Both the position numbers and the translations under genes were made by a program. The notes under the pieces are model-generated. The model saw nothing but the letters and a program-made list of their open reading frames with translations, was not told the DNA's origin and ran no database searches. From NCBI GenBank assembly GCA_937868095.1, contig CALMLO010000027.1, forward strand, positions 56,879-120,878: 64,000 nt of DNA. Reading direction: 5' to 3'. This document shows, in pieces, positions 42,912-50,913 of this stretch; position 1 is the stretch's first letter; each line of letters opens with the position of its first letter. Origin of the DNA: an uncultured Phycisphaerales bacterium (lineage in GTDB: Bacteria; Planctomycetota; Phycisphaerae; Sedimentisphaerales; Anaerohalosphaeraceae).

Positions 42912-42989
42912 TTATAAGATGCCCGTTTTTTGTGTTTGGAGTGAGGAAAGGGGACTAAATAACAATAAAAGACGGGATATGTCTTATAA
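42912..42989 (+). ncRNA. Long hairpin with a G-rich loop
   Basis: TTATAAGAT (42912-42920) pairs with GTCTTATAA (42981-42989), then CCCGTTTTTT (42922-42931) with AAAAGACGGG (42967-42976; one G-T), leaving a 35-base loop with GTGAGGAAAGGGG. No T-run follows on either strand, so it is not a terminator. It could be part of an RNA or a DNA cruciform. Confidence 0.45.
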
Positions 42990-43024
42990 TAATGAAAAAA
43001 ATTATAAAAAAATAAAAAATAAAC

Positions 43025-43054
43025 TTGAACTCCATAGGTAATATTCCGTAGAAT
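43025..43054 (+). promoter_or_regulatory. Candidate small RNA promoter
   Basis: TTGAAC (43025-43030) and TAGAAT (43049-43054) are 18 bases apart; transcription would start near 43061. No ORF follows before the terminator. Confidence 0.55.
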
Positions 43055-43060
43055 AGGTGA

Positions 43061-43150
43061 ATAAGAAGATTACCCTCCTCCTCCTAATGCCAGGTTCTTC
43101 AACCTGGGAAAAAAGCAGCGGTTGCCTCCTTGCCGCTGCTTTTCTTTTTT
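43061..43150 (+). ncRNA. Candidate C-rich small RNA with anti-SD motifs
   Basis: About 90 nt: an unpaired 5' part with CCCTCCTCCTCCT (43073-43085), a hairpin CCAGGTT-CTTC-AACCTGG (43090-43107), and a terminator hairpin AAAAGCAGCGG/CCGCTGCTTTT (43111-43121 with 43133-43143) whose 11-base loop again holds CCTCC (43125-43129), then a T-rich run. Both exposed regions could pair with Shine-Dalgarno sequences, as C-rich sRNAs do in other bacteria. Expression and targets are inference. Confidence 0.55.
43111..43150 (+). terminator. Intrinsic terminator of the candidate small RNA
   Basis: An 11-bp perfect stem AAAAGCAGCGG/CCGCTGCTTTT with an 11-base loop, then TTTTCTTTTTTT. A strong terminator with no coding gene directly upstream. 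Confidence 0.85.
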
Positions 43151-43374
43151 TAAACTTTTTTCCTCTGCCTGAAAGCCCCGCCCTTATTGCGAATTAGGTA
43201 AAAATACTGATTATCATATCAGTAATTTTCTTAGCAGTGCCCTTGATTCATATAGACACGAAATCCGCCAAACTCCTCTCAATAAGTTGATAGCACTTTT
43301 TGTTTTTATGTGGTAGATTGGGTATGTGTTTTTCAATGGTTTATGGAGTTTCTGGAAGCAAAGAAGCCCTGTGA

Positions 43375-44775
43375 ATGAAATCCCTGACATTGTCCAATTT
43401 ATGTGAGGCCTTAGGCCGGCCGAATCCCCTCCGGCGGGAGATTCTGCTCTCAGGGGTAAGTATCGATTCCCGGACGATTCAGCCCGGCGATTGTTTTTTT
43501 GCCATCGCGGGGGATCGCTTTGACGGGCATGATTTTCTGGAAGAAGCCCAGCGCAAACAGGCGGCCTGTGTCGTCGTCCAAAAGGAACCGTCCGCCAAAT
43601 TGTCCATTCCCGTCATCCGTGTTGACGATACGGTTGATTCACTGGGACAACTGGCGGCTTGGTATCGCCGCCGCCTTTCGGGCATTGTGATCGCCGTCAC
43701 CGGTTCCGCAGGCAAAACCACCACACGCCATATCCTTCATCACGTTTTGAGCCGGCGGTTTCGATGCTGCCAGGCCCCCAAAAGTTTCAATAATCAAATC
43801 GGCGTGCCCCTGACGCTGCTGGCGGCCCGGCAGGATGATGAAATTGTGTTGGTGGAAATTGGAAGCAATCATCCCGGCGAGATTGCCCCTTTGAGCCGAA
43901 TGGCCGGCCCGGATATTGCCTTAATCACCCATATCGCGCCGGCTCATCTGGAAGGAATGGGCTCGGTGGAGGCAATCATTCAGGAAAAGGCCTCGATTCT
44001 CGAAGGACTCACTCCCGCCGGCAAGGCCTATATCAATGGCGATATCCCCGAACTGGTTGGGTATCTTCGGCAGCATTATCCTCACAACCTCATCCCTGTT
44101 GGAGAAGGAGCCGATTGCCTCGTTCGCCCCGAGCAAATGCACACCTGCGGAACCAGCGGCTGGATTCAGCTCGAAGGCCGGGTGGTCCGCGTTCCCATGC
44201 CCGGACAGGCCTCGCTCCGCAATACCTTGATGGCTTGGGCGGTTTGTCGCGATTTAGGGGTGAACTTATCGGACTTTGCAGAGGCCGTCCAGAACGCTTC
44301 TCCGCCGGAAATGCGTCTGCAAGTTGAACATCTCGGTCCGATAACCCTTCTGGTCGATTGCTATAACGCCAGTCCTGCCTCGATGGAAAATGCGGTGGAC
44401 TGTCTGGCCCGCATAGCCCGCCTTCAGGGAAGACGCAGCGTCTTTATCGCCGGTGATATGATGGAACTGGGGACCGAAAGCGGGCGGCTGCATCGCCAGT
44501 TGGGACGCTTTGCCGCCCGCCATGAGGTGGCGGTGATTTTGGCGGCCGGTCAATTTGCCCATGCACTTCTCGAAGGGGCTCAAGAGACCGATAATAATTG
44601 TGCGGGGGGCCGGCTGCGCCTGGCCTTTGGAACAGTTGAAGCATTATGCAATAATCTGCATTTATATATCCGGCCGGACGATATAATACTAATCAAGGCC
44701 TCCCGCTCGGTTCGATTGGAACGGGTTGTCGGTCGGCTGCGGGAGTTGTTCGGCAAAGAGCAGACAACCCTCTGA
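43375..44775 (+). CDS. murF: UDP-N-acetylmuramoyl-tripeptide--D-alanyl-D-alanine ligase
   Basis: 466 residues. The N-terminal substrate domain has GVSIDSRTIQPGDCFFAIAGDRFDGHDF; VTGSAGKTTTRHIL is the ATP P-loop (Ala where Asn is usual), and SFNNQIGVPLTLLAA and LVDCYNASPASMENAV follow. It adds D-Ala-D-Ala to the peptidoglycan precursor. ATG 43375 lacks a strong SD. mraY follows after 14 bases. Confidence 0.95.
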   Translation: MKSLTLSNLCEALGRPNPLRREILLSGVSIDSRTIQPGDCFFAIAGDRFDGHDFLEEAQRKQAACVVVQKEPSAKLSIPVIRVDDTVDSLGQLAAWYRRRLSGIVIAVTGSAGKTTTRHILHHVLSRRFRCCQAPKSFNNQIGVPLTLLAARQDDEIVLVEIGSNHPGEIAPLSRMAGPDIALITHIAPAHLEGMGSVEAIIQEKASILEGLTPAGKAYINGDIPELVGYLRQHYPHNLIPVGEGADCLVRPEQMHTCGTSGWIQLEGRVVRVPMPGQASLRNTLMAWAVCRDLGVNLSDFAEAVQNASPPEMRLQVEHLGPITLLVDCYNASPASMENAVDCLARIARLQGRRSVFIAGDMMELGTESGRLHRQLGRFAARHEVAVILAAGQFAHALLEGAQETDNNCAGGRLRLAFGTVEALCNNLHLYIRPDDIILIKASRSVRLERVVGRLRELFGKEQTTL

Positions 44776-44789
44776 CATGTGAGGTTAAT

Positions 44790-45920
44790 TTGATTTATCA
44801 CCTGTTTCAGTTTCTCCAAATCCATCGAATTGGATTTTATGCTTATGAAGATGTTCTCTTTCGGGCCGTAATGGCGGCCCTGACCAGTTTGGCTCTGACT
44901 TTTTGGATGGGCCCCAGGGTGATTCGCTGGCTGATGCGAAAAAAAATAGGCGACCGACCCGAGTTTCATCACGCCGCTCTCAACGACCTCATGAAGGACC
45001 GCGCCAATACCCCTACCATGGGCGGCATTATCATTCTGACCGGCATTCTGGTCAGCACCCTCCTCTGGGCCAAACTCACAAACCCCTTTGTCCATAAGGC
45101 GGTGATTCTCGTACTCTTCTTCGGCTGGATTGGCGGTCTGGATGATTACTGGAAACTCACGGGCAAGGTGGTCGGACACAGCCGCGACGGCCTTCTGGCC
45201 TGGCAGAAACTCGTTTATCAACTGGGCGGTTCCCTGCTGGTGGTATGGTTTTTATATTCCGATATGAAAAATTTTGAAGATGCCCGGATGCTATGGCTTC
45301 CCTTTTATAAACACGGCATTCCCCTGGCGGGCTGGGTGTTTGTGATTTTGTCGATGCTGTATATCACCGCCACCAGCAACGCGGTGAATCTGACCGATGG
45401 AATGGATGGGCTGGCCTCGGGCTGTGTCGGAATTGTTTCGATTGTTCTGGTGATTCTCTGCTATGTTGCTTCGGAGACGATGGGACGGACGACTTCAATA
45501 ACCTGGGCGGGCTATCTCCTCCTGCCCCATGTGCCCGGCTCTGGTGAACTGTGCATCTTTTTTGCGGCCGTTACCGGCTCGATTCTCGGCTTTCTATGGT
45601 ACAACTGCCATCCGGCCCAGGTGTTTATGGGAGATATCGGCTCCCTGCCGCTGGGGGCGGCCATGGGCTATGGGGCCGTTGTAACCCGCAACGAAATTCT
45701 CCTGCTGCTGATCGGCGGGGTCTTTGTGATGGAACTGATGAGCGTGATTCTCCAGGTGGGCTATTTCAAATACACCAAAGGCAAGCGCCTGTTCCGCTGT
45801 GCTCCCATTCATCATCATTTTCATCTGAGCGGCTGGTCGGAGCCGCAGGTGGTGGTGCGCTTCTGGCTGCTGTCGATTGCGTTTGCAATCCTGGCCCTGG
45901 CAACATTAAAACTGCGCTAA
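44790..45920 (+). CDS. mraY: Phospho-N-acetylmuramoyl-pentapeptide transferase
   Basis: 376 residues, about ten spans. KDRANTPTMGGIIIL, GLDDYWKLTGK, NLTDGMDGLASG and MGDIGSLPLGAAMG carry the catalytic Asp residues. It makes lipid I. The start is TTG 44790, supported by GAGG six bases upstream and by the lack of a nearer ATG. The gene pair murF-mraY is without the rest of the dcw cluster. Confidence 0.95.
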   Translation: MIYHLFQFLQIHRIGFYAYEDVLFRAVMAALTSLALTFWMGPRVIRWLMRKKIGDRPEFHHAALNDLMKDRANTPTMGGIIILTGILVSTLLWAKLTNPFVHKAVILVLFFGWIGGLDDYWKLTGKVVGHSRDGLLAWQKLVYQLGGSLLVVWFLYSDMKNFEDARMLWLPFYKHGIPLAGWVFVILSMLYITATSNAVNLTDGMDGLASGCVGIVSIVLVILCYVASETMGRTTSITWAGYLLLPHVPGSGELCIFFAAVTGSILGFLWYNCHPAQVFMGDIGSLPLGAAMGYGAVVTRNEILLLLIGGVFVMELMSVILQVGYFKYTKGKRLFRCAPIHHHFHLSGWSEPQVVVRFWLLSIAFAILALATLKLR

Positions 45921-45931
45921 GAGCTCGAAAG

Positions 45932-47464
45932 GTGACCAAGAAACAAGTTTTTTGTCTGTTTGTCGGCTGGATTGCTCTGCTGGCGTTTGCCTTTCAGGGC
46001 CAGAGGGGGATTTGGCAGCCGGACGAGGGCTATTATACCGCAGTTGCTGTTTGCATGGAAAAGTCCGGCGATTATCTTGTACCCCGAATCGGCGAGGAGA
46101 TTTTTTTGGACAAACCCCCGCTGCTTTACTGGGGAATCCTTGGCGGGCGAAAACTTTTGGGGACCGGTGAAGGGGCAGCCCGTTTTTTTGGTGCGTCCTG
46201 TTTCGCACTAACCTGTCTGCTGGTTTTCGATTTGGGAAGGAGCTTATTCGGGCGTTTCCGGGACGGCTTGTCGGCCGGCCTTATTTATGGGACGATGATT
46301 CTGCCGTTTTCGGCGGCCAATTTTATTACCATGGATACGCCCCTGACCCTTTTTACAACGGCAGCGATGGCCGCTTTCTGGCGCAGCGTACGTCCTGCTC
46401 CAACCCATCCGACCCTTTGGAAGATGGTGCTTTGTGCCATGGTAGGGCTTGGATTTCTCACCAAAGGCCCTGCAGCGCTGATTCCCTGCGGGGCGATGTT
46501 CCTCTATCTGCTGATTCGCAAGGAGGCCGTCTCCTATTTTTGGACCGGATGGTTTTTTGTCGGCTTGCTGCTCTTTGGACTCTTTGGGCTCACCTGGTAC
46601 TGTTATGTATCGTTCCTCTTGCCCGAGGCCGCCGAGTACTTTTTTGACAGCCAGATTTGGGGACGCCTCGTTTCGGATAAGTATCAGCGAAATCCAGGCC
46701 TTGCCGGGGCACTGATTTATCTTCCTGTGCTCCTGCTGGGAACGCTGCCCTGGAGTGTAGATTGGTTTATCCATAAGAAGGGGGTTCAATCGCTTTTTTC
46801 CAGGGATACCTGGCGAGGTTTTCTGGCAGCCCCTTCGGCCCTGCTGCTGGTCTGCTGGATTTGCCTGCCGATGCTCGTGCTGTGTACAGCCAGTTCAAAA
46901 CTCGGGCTTTATGCCCTTCCGGTTTTTCCGGCACTGGCTTTGGTGAGCAGCCGTCTGGTTCGTTTTCCTTCCTGTCAAGAGAGTCTTCTCCGGCATCGCA
47001 TCCGATTTGTCTCTTCTGGAATAGTATGGGGCCTTCTGCTGCTGGCTTCAAGATGGGCCATGGGACACATTCCAACCGGCAATGACTGCCGGGCTCTCTG
47101 GCAAGAACTTCAGGATTATCTTCCCGCCGGCCGGTATGAAATTGTGGCCGTGGATGAACGAGTGGATGGATTGCTGTTTTACGGGGCTATGGAAGTCGAG
47201 AATATTACCCGTCGGAAAGAACCATACCCGACTTTTATCCCTCCTGAAATAGTAGAGACAGAAGTTCGGGAGATGCTGGAGGACCGATTTGACCACTTGT
47301 ACCTGCTTCGAGGCCGGAAATATATAGCGGAAATCCGTCAGGTTCTCCAGCAGTCTTCCTGGAGCGTGGAGGAAATGGAACTGAAATTCAATCGCCGGCT
47401 TCTTTTGTGCCGCCCCCCATTGGAGAATCTTACTTCTCTTTGCGGGAAGTCTTCCGCTCCATGA
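45932..47464 (+). CDS. GT39-type membrane glycosyltransferase (ArnT-like)
   Basis: 510 residues with about 10-12 spans. IWQPDEGYYTAVAVCMEKSGDYLVPRIGEEIFLDKPPLLYWGI is the characteristic periplasmic loop with its catalytic Asp-Glu. It transfers a sugar from a polyprenyl-phosphate donor, perhaps made by the GT2 enzyme at 27624. GTG 45932 is the likely start, since upstream in-frame codons lie within mraY. Confidence 0.82.
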   Translation: MTKKQVFCLFVGWIALLAFAFQGQRGIWQPDEGYYTAVAVCMEKSGDYLVPRIGEEIFLDKPPLLYWGILGGRKLLGTGEGAARFFGASCFALTCLLVFDLGRSLFGRFRDGLSAGLIYGTMILPFSAANFITMDTPLTLFTTAAMAAFWRSVRPAPTHPTLWKMVLCAMVGLGFLTKGPAALIPCGAMFLYLLIRKEAVSYFWTGWFFVGLLLFGLFGLTWYCYVSFLLPEAAEYFFDSQIWGRLVSDKYQRNPGLAGALIYLPVLLLGTLPWSVDWFIHKKGVQSLFSRDTWRGFLAAPSALLLVCWICLPMLVLCTASSKLGLYALPVFPALALVSSRLVRFPSCQESLLRHRIRFVSSGIVWGLLLLASRWAMGHIPTGNDCRALWQELQDYLPAGRYEIVAVDERVDGLLFYGAMEVENITRRKEPYPTFIPPEIVETEVREMLEDRFDHLYLLRGRKYIAEIRQVLQQSSWSVEEMELKFNRRLLLCRPPLENLTSLCGKSSAP

Positions 47465-47475
47465 AAGGAACAGTT

Positions 47476-48099
47476 ATGAAAAAAGAGTTTCATTATTCGA
47501 AATATCAGCAGGGGCGGCTGATTCTGTCGCGCCTTTTTAGCGGTGCGGTGATTTTGCTGTTTGCCTTCACTCGAAACCACTGGGAAACGACGGCAGAAAT
47601 CCTCACAGCCGCCTTATTCCTGGCAGGGTGTATTCTGGTGGCCGTCGCCACACTCGGACGTCTCTGGTGCACACTCTATATTGCCGGTTACAAAACCCGC
47701 ATCTTGATTGAGGAAGGTCCTTACTCTCTTTGCCGTCATCCCCTCTATTTTTTCAGTTTTCTGGGCGCTCTTGGAGTCGGGCTGGCCACCGAAACCCTGA
47801 CGATTCCGCTGATTCTGGCCGTTATTTTTGCGGCGTATTATCCGTTTGTCATTCGGTTTGAAGAAAAGAAGATGATTGCGGAGCATGGCCGCCAGTACGA
47901 GGACTATCGCCGTCAAACCCCCTGTTTCTTGCCTCGCTGGCCGCTTTTAAAAGAACCCGAAGAATATCTTGTACATCCCTGCATTTTCCGCCGTCATTTG
48001 TTTCAATCCTTGCTGTTTGTCTGGCTGGTCGGAATTCTCGAATGCCTCGAGTGCTTGAAAGAGATGGGCTGGCTGCCGTCCCTGGGGGTCTTGTATTAA
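47476..48099 (+). CDS. Isoprenylcysteine methyltransferase-like membrane protein
   Basis: 207 residues, 4-5 spans. The C-terminal part has the ICMT/PEMT SAM-binding pattern: EEGPYSLCRHPLYFFSFLGALG and EEKKMIAEHGRQYEDYRRQTPCFLP. In bacteria the family methylates lipids or small thiols. AAAGGA six bases before ATG 47476 decides over ATG 47461. Its stop codon overlaps that of the convergent pseudopilin gene (TTAA, 48096-48099). Confidence 0.8.
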   Translation: MKKEFHYSKYQQGRLILSRLFSGAVILLFAFTRNHWETTAEILTAALFLAGCILVAVATLGRLWCTLYIAGYKTRILIEEGPYSLCRHPLYFFSFLGALGVGLATETLTIPLILAVIFAAYYPFVIRFEEKKMIAEHGRQYEDYRRQTPCFLPRWPLLKEPEEYLVHPCIFRRHLFQSLLFVWLVGILECLECLKEMGWLPSLGVLY

Positions 48100-48494
48100 C
48101 GGCCGGAGGAATCTGGCCGAAGCACGAGCGTTTGCCGGAGAGTCCATCTTTTGCTGCCGGACTGGGCAACGGCCGTGATTTCAAATCGGCTCCCTTCCGA
48201 ATCGTTGCTAAGCCGCTGGATTCGGCATTCTCCGTCAGCTGCCTGCAGAGAGTCGATTTTTAACATCCACGTCTGCTGCGGCGGGGCGGACAAAAGCTGA
48301 GTTTTGTGGAGCTCCGCCCACGAGCGTCCGCTGAAGGCCAGATTGCGGGCCTGCCCCTGAAGAGTTCGCCAGCGCGTTTGCAGAACCATCTGATGACTGA
48401 AGCGGCTGAGCAGGCTGATGCCGATGCCGACAAGCGGAATCACTGCGATGGCTGCCAGCAAAATAAATCCTGATTTGTTTTGTTTTTTATTCAT
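48096..48494 (-). CDS. Minor pseudopilin-like protein (GspK-like position)
   Basis: 132 residues. A short basic N-terminus then one hydrophobic helix (SGFILLAAIAVIPLVGIGISLL, ~8-29), then a soluble domain. It lacks the Glu5 of true prepilins, which fits a GspK-like tip subunit, but it is far shorter than GspK. Last gene of the secretion operon, overlapping the preceding one by 8 bases. Confidence 0.55.
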   Translation of the reverse strand: MNKKQNKSGFILLAAIAVIPLVGIGISLLSRFSHQMVLQTRWRTLQGQARNLAFSGRSWAELHKTQLLSAPPQQTWMLKIDSLQAADGECRIQRLSNDSEGSRFEITAVAQSGSKRWTLRQTLVLRPDSSGR

Positions 48495-48993
48495 CAATAT
48501 CGCTTTCCTTCTGAAGACCGACAAAAAACAGCCGTTTTTGGCGGAAATGAATTTGCTTTTGGCCTAAAAGAATCCGCTGCTGCCATGTGCACACCTCCAA
48601 AGCAGCGGGACAGTCATTATCCTTATACAGTTGCCATTCCAGCCTGACATCAGGCAGGGGCCAGACGGAATGGCCTGTCTGACTGGGGTCCGGCAAGGTT
48701 CGCCGCATCTGCTCCTGATGGAAGGTGTAGAAGACAACCCCTTGCGGACCTTCGAGGGTCAGTTGATTTTCCGGCACCACAGAAAGCTGGATTCGCCGCG
48801 CCTTCTCTACGTCCTCCGCAAGCGACTCAAGCATCGCATCCGTACAGCTCTGAACATTGACAGAGCGAATCATCAGCGGGATCTCTTTGACCAAAGAGTA
48901 AAAAATCTTGCTGCTGAAGCTCATAATCACCGTAAGCAGGGCCATGATGAAGATGAGTTCATTGAGCGAATACGCTTTTCGAAGGCGTTTCAT
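48487..48993 (-). CDS. Prepilin-type N-terminal domain protein
   Basis: 168 residues. MKRLRKAYSLNELIFIMALLTVIMSFSSKIF is a prepilin leader-like start with Glu5 (SLNEL); the usual Gly before the cut is replaced, so processing is uncertain. A strong AGGAGG 7 bases before the ATG at 48993 sets the start; upstream in-frame codons are shadow. It probably builds the pseudopilus. Confidence 0.7.
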   Translation of the reverse strand: MKRLRKAYSLNELIFIMALLTVIMSFSSKIFYSLVKEIPLMIRSVNVQSCTDAMLESLAEDVEKARRIQLSVVPENQLTLEGPQGVVFYTFHQEQMRRTLPDPSQTGHSVWPLPDVRLEWQLYKDNDCPAALEVCTWQQRILLGQKQIHFRQKRLFFVGLQKESDIDE

Positions 48994-49376
48994 TGGGAGA
49001 CCTCCTGCGGCACAAGCAGATAGCGGCTTTGCCGAATGCGAATGGTCTTGCGAAAGATTCTCTGCTCGGCCTGAACGTCGGCTTTGGTCAGGCCGGCCCA
49101 GGGGCCTTCTCCGGGCGATAATTGAACGGTCATGTCGACGGCCGGCCAAAGCCGCCGGCAATCCGCCGGATCGAGGGGTTTGCCTCTGGCCGTCAGACTG
49201 TCCAGCTGGGCTTGAACGGCCGCCAGACACATTTGCTCTGCCCATTGAGTGCGGTTGAGCCGGCCGGTTTGAAGGAGTGTGTCCGTCAGCAGCACAAACA
49301 GCATCATCAGCAGCGCGAGCGTAACAAACATTTCAATGGTTAAAAAACCGCATCTTTTCTGAATCATACATTTCAT
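48990..49376 (-). CDS. Prepilin-type N-terminal domain protein
   Basis: 128 residues. QKRCGFLTIEMFVTLALLMMLFVLLTDTLLQTG is a type IV pilin-like signal: Gly-Phe cut site and Glu5. The mature domain is small. Start ATG 49376 or 49367; AAGGGAA lies upstream. Overlaps the next pseudopilin gene by 4 bases. Confidence 0.72.
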   Translation of the reverse strand: MKCMIQKRCGFLTIEMFVTLALLMMLFVLLTDTLLQTGRLNRTQWAEQMCLAAVQAQLDSLTARGKPLDPADCRRLWPAVDMTVQLSPGEGPWAGLTKADVQAEQRIFRKTIRIRQSRYLLVPQEVSQ

Positions 49377-49389
49377 CTTCGTGTTCCCT

Positions 49390-50898
49390 TCAAGGGAGAA
49401 CAAGACCTCCAGTGATGTAAATGATATGAACCACCGGTAAAAAGAAAGCCAGAACAACGGTTCCTACCACGACCGCCATAACCAGAATGGTCAGGGGAAA
49501 AGCGATGGAGGAAAGCAGCCGACGGCGATAGTGAAGCGTATGCCCGATAGATTCTTCCAGCATCGACAGCACCCCCGGAAGACAGCTCTGATTAGGCCGG
49601 CTGAATGCCCACACGATTTTGGAATCCATCTTGGCCAGCAGCGCAGCAGCATCCGGCGAGTACCCGCGGCGCAAATAGTGGAGCCAGCGCTGGATTTGCT
49701 TCTGGAAGCAGGGATTGAGTTTCAAAGAAAGGGCTTTTTCGAGGGCCTCAGGCAGGTCCAAACCAACCTCAAGAGCGGGCCGGAGATACTGGAGAAGCTG
49801 CCGCAGTGACCGCTGCTGATGAAATTGGCCCAACAGAGGCAAATGCCAGACGATTCGCTCCTGGAGCCGGAGGGGCCGGCCTCGGTGGGAATAAAAGGCG
49901 GCGACGGCTGCATACACAACCGCCGCTGTCACCAAAATCAGGAAGAATTTCAAAGAATGCAAAAGAATCTGAAAAATAGCCAGTATAACCTGTGTTGCCA
50001 AAGGCAGTTGAGCCCGGCCCATCTCGACATCGGTGATGATCGCAAGAAACGTGGGGAACACAAAAGTAAGTAGTCCAGAAGTTATCAGAATAATCAGGAC
50101 CAAAACAGCAGCCGGATAAATCAGCCAGTTGCTCTGGTATTGTTTAGTCCATGCCTTTTCGCTCTGGTCAGCCAAAAGGGTTTCGAGGGTCTGGGGGAGC
50201 TGCCCGATTTGTTCGCCGGCATAGAGCGCTGCCGTCAGGTGCGCCGGAGCTTGCGGCCATCCTTTTCGGAGGGCTTCAGACAAAGGATAGCCCTGCACAA
50301 GCCAATGGGTTATTCGTTCGAGGATAGATTTAACAGATTTTTTGGAGTGCTGGGCGGCGGTCTTAATTGCCATCGCCAGAGGAAGATTCTGGCGGACGCA
50401 GAGGGTCAGCGTCGAAATAATTTCGAACGAACGAGCGAAGCAGGCGGCCTGAACGGCCTGCCAGACAGCCCCTGTAAACAGACAAAACAAAAGTATCCCG
50501 ACGACCTGAAAGCCCCACAGCAGCAGAAACAAAAAGTTAAGGGCCAGGATGATTATGAGCAGCCAGCGAGCCCAGATTATGGGCCAGGCAAGCCGCTCTC
50601 CTTTCCAGTCGGCCGGCACGCGGGAGATAGAAAACAGTCCCCACAAGAACATCAGAACGGATAGGCAAACACCCATTATGCCCACCATCGGATATGGACC
50701 AATGTGGAAGTAGGACTGGTAGGACAGCAGCAGGCCGGCGGTACAATAAACCAACGGAAAAAGACAAGTGGCTCCAAAAGCTGCTGACAGACTCCGTCTC
50801 TTCAGCCAAAGGAGCAGCACGGCCAATGCAGCTCCGAAAATCAGCAGAAACGGGACGGAGATGCGTTCGTCGATCAAGAAGACGCTGAGCAAGTTCAT
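49390..50898 (-). CDS. GspF-domain protein with extra N-terminal membrane helices
   Basis: 502 residues. The C-terminal ~350 residues hold two type II secretion GspF units (TLTLCVRQNLPLAMAIKTAAQHS... GEQIGQLPQTLETL; second LRPALEVGLDLPEALEKAL... MLEESIGHTLHYRRRLLSSIAFP). Before them are about five added spans (residues ~15-150) not usual in GspF/PilC. Second GspF in this operon, so it may be a diverged platform partner. Confidence 0.75.
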   Translation of the reverse strand: MNLLSVFLIDERISVPFLLIFGAALAVLLLWLKRRSLSAAFGATCLFPLVYCTAGLLLSYQSYFHIGPYPMVGIMGVCLSVLMFLWGLFSISRVPADWKGERLAWPIIWARWLLIIILALNFLFLLLWGFQVVGILLFCLFTGAVWQAVQAACFARSFEIISTLTLCVRQNLPLAMAIKTAAQHSKKSVKSILERITHWLVQGYPLSEALRKGWPQAPAHLTAALYAGEQIGQLPQTLETLLADQSEKAWTKQYQSNWLIYPAAVLVLIILITSGLLTFVFPTFLAIITDVEMGRAQLPLATQVILAIFQILLHSLKFFLILVTAAVVYAAVAAFYSHRGRPLRLQERIVWHLPLLGQFHQQRSLRQLLQYLRPALEVGLDLPEALEKALSLKLNPCFQKQIQRWLHYLRRGYSPDAAALLAKMDSKIVWAFSRPNQSCLPGVLSMLEESIGHTLHYRRRLLSSIAFPLTILVMAVVVGTVVLAFFLPVVHIIYITGGLVLP

Positions 50899-50913
50899 AT
50901 CGTCTCCCGTTTG

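Larger units (their letters stand above)
42803..43374. other. Structured non-coding region between DUF6485 and murF
   Basis: About 570 AT-rich bases without a credible ORF. In order: a possible promoter (TTGTAG 42865-42870, TACAAT 42890-42895, spacing 19), a long hairpin with a G-rich loop (42912-42989), an A-rich linker, a promoter and candidate small RNA (43025-43150), an inverted repeat (TACTGAT/ATCAGTA near 43208-43228) and the murF leader. Confidence 0.6.

Noticed and set aside
42941..42952. GAGGAAAG, reminiscent of the RNase P RNA core
   Set aside because: The next bases are GGGACT rather than TCCGGGC, and the other conserved RNase P elements (ACAGNRA, the matching P4 strand) are absent from the region.
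43201..43235. Inverted repeat TACTGAT/ATCAGTA as an operator for murF
   Set aside because: The repeat is real, but no murF promoter could be placed reliably beside it and the base composition is AT-rich, so chance is likely.
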